From Streptomyces albus subsp. albus (lineage in GTDB: Bacteria; Actinomycetota; Actinomycetes; Streptomycetales; Streptomycetaceae): 64,000 nt of DNA. Under the pieces are notes generated by a model. The model saw nothing but the letters and a program-made list of their open reading frames with translations, was not told the DNA's origin and did not search any database. The stretch lies in contig NZ_JOID01000009.1 in the NCBI RefSeq assembly GCF_000719865.1, positions 1 to 64,000 on the forward strand. The letters run 5' to 3'. Position numbers and translations under genes: made by a program. Shown here piece after piece: positions 62,857 to 64,000 of this stretch (positions within the stretch are counted from its first letter, which is position 1; each line of letters starts with the position of its first letter).

Positions 62857-64000
62857 GCCAGTCCTTCCAGTACGTCGGCGAGCGCGGTGACGCCGGCCAG
62901 GCAGTCGTCCTCGTCCGCCGCCTCGGCCGGCGAGTGCGAGACGCCGGTGGGGTTCCGTACGAACAGCATGGCGGCCGGGACGTCGGCGGAGAGGATGCCG
63001 GCGTCGTGTCCCGCGCCGGTGGGCAGCAGGCGGGCACCGCCGAGGAGGGCGGCGACCCGGTCGCGCAGCGCGTGCTCGAACTCGACGACGGGGGTGAACG
63101 ATTCGCGGGTGACGCGGACCGTCACGCCGTCCCGTTCCGCGCGCTCGGCGGCCGCGCGTTCGATCGCGGTGACGACGCCCGCGAGGGTCTCCTCGTCGGC
63201 GGCGCGGGAGTCCAGCCAGCCGCGCACCAGGGAGGCGATGGCGTTGACGCCGTTCGGTTCGACGGCGGTCTTGCCGAAGGTGGCCAGCGCCCCCGCGCGC
63301 GCGGCCTGTTCGCGGGCGGCGAGCACCGTGTGGGCGTAGGTGAGCATCGGGTCGCGCCGGTCGGCGAGGAGGGTGGTGCCCGCGTGGTTGGCCTCGCCGC
63401 GGAAGTCGAAGCGCCACCGGCCGTGCGGCCAGATCGCGGAGGCCACGCCGACGGCCTCGCCGGTGCGGGCCAGGGTGCGGCCCTGTTCGATGTGGAGTTC
63501 CACGAACGCGCCGATACGGGACAGGCGTTCGGGGTCCGGGCCGATGCCCTCCGGGTCGTGGCCGGCCCGTTCCATGGCCAGCGCGAGCGTGGTGCCGTCG
63601 GCGTCGCGGAGTTCCCGGGCCGCCGAGGGGGTCAGCCGGCCCGTGGTGAGACGGGAGCCGGCGCAGGCCAGGCCGAAGCGGGCGCCCTCCTCGTCGGCGA
63701 AGTTGGCGACCGCCAGTGGCCTGGCGGGGCGGGCGCCGCGGGCGAGGAGTTCGTCCAGGGCGGCGAAGGCGGAGACGATGCCGAGCGGCCCGTCGAACGC
63801 GCCGCCGTCCGGTACGGAGTCCAGGTGCGAGCCGGTGACGACGGCGCCGCCGGGCTCGACGTCCGCGGGCGAGGCGGCGCCGAGCCAGGCCCACTGGTTG
63901 CCGTTGCGGTCGGTCTCGCAGACGAGGCCGCGGGCGCGCGCCTGCCCGGCGAACCAGGCGCGGCAGTCGGCGTCGGCGGCCGTCCAGGCGTGCCGGCGGT
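62847..64000 (-). CDS. M20-family amidohydrolase (allantoate amidohydrolase-like), N-terminus outside window
   Basis: At least 383 residues are visible, and the frame runs off the right edge. The dinuclear metal motifs are clear: TGSHLDSVPDGGAFDGPLG, NFADEEGARFG, FVELHIEQG and TGAGHDAG. The dimerisation domain has FRGEANHAGTTLLADRRD. The family includes allantoate amidohydrolase and N-carbamoyl-amino-acid hydrolases. Coupled to hutF by a 10-bp overlap, it may instead act on N-formylglutamate (the HutG step), which is inference. Local annotation as allantoate hydrolase would fit the motifs equally well. Confidence 0.9.
   Translation of the reverse strand, partial: RRHAWTAADADCRAWFAGQARARGLVCETDRNGNQWAWLGAASPADVEPGGAVVTGSHLDSVPDGGAFDGPLGIVSAFAALDELLARGARPARPLAVANFADEEGARFGLACAGSRLTTGRLTPSAARELRDADGTTLALAMERAGHDPEGIGPDPERLSRIGAFVELHIEQGRTLARTGEAVGVASAIWPHGRWRFDFRGEANHAGTTLLADRRDPMLTYAHTVLAAREQAARAGALATFGKTAVEPNGVNAIASLVRGWLDSRAADEETLAGVVTAIERAAAERAERDGVTVRVTRESFTPVVEFEHALRDRVAALLGGARLLPTGAGHDAGILSADVPAAMLFVRNPTGVSHSPAEAADEDDCLAGVTALADVLEGLACR

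Overview
The window is a stretch of a high-GC actinobacterial chromosome, almost certainly Streptomyces. The signs are third-position G/C bias, many GTG starts (and one TTG), a full-length WhiB, a stress sigma factor with a partner-switching regulator pair, F420 genes and numerous LCP glycopolymer ligases. From memory the gene order matches the S. coelicolor region around SCO3020-SCO3073, beginning just upstream of an rRNA operon. I could not run a comparison.

Layout. Positions 1-300 hold the promoter and leader of an rRNA operon that reads leftward out of the window. A SpoIIM-like and RDD membrane pair follows (0.4-2.6 kb). Then come S-adenosylhomocysteine hydrolase and a cation transporter (2.9-6.3 kb). 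The mannose and cell-surface block (6.4-17.9 kb) has manA, an SIS isomerase, a Trm112-like protein, manB, a DUF3499 protein, a degenerate zincin, a DUF5719 exported protein and a giant GT2/polytopic fusion. whiB stands alone at 18.2 kb. Cysteine dioxygenase and the F420 genes fbiA-fbiB follow (19.3-22.2 kb), then a DNA glycosylase, a GDP-mannose-type pyrophosphorylase, a secreted PGRP amidase and a truncated adenylation-like protein. Five LCP genes occupy 27.1-37.1 kb, interrupted by a GT2 and a thioesterase.

The only clearly accessory piece is a three-gene, lower-GC operon at 37.2-40.5 kb: a small helical protein, a 768-residue protein with a WXG-like N-terminus, and a lipoprotein. After it come an acyl-CoA dehydrogenase, UDP-glucose dehydrogenase, a lactate/glycolate-type oxidase operon with a divergent GntR regulator (43.6-48.2 kb), a dipeptidase, purE-purK, a GtrA protein, a two-component system, a cold-shock protein next to a DEAD-box helicase, an anti-sigma/anti-anti-sigma/sigma module, and histidine-catabolism genes running off the right edge.

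How the genes fit together. ManA, ManB and the pyrophosphorylase make GDP-mannose for surface glycosylation. The glycosyltransferases build polymers and the LCP proteins attach them to peptidoglycan. FbiA and FbiB complete F420. The sigma module appears to feed back on itself through two sigma-B-type promoters. The oxidase operon carries a textbook GntR operator on its promoter. The backbone from ahcY to gtrA follows, gene for gene over long runs, the mycobacterial order Rv3248c-Rv3277, which makes the WXG-like operon stand out as an insertion.
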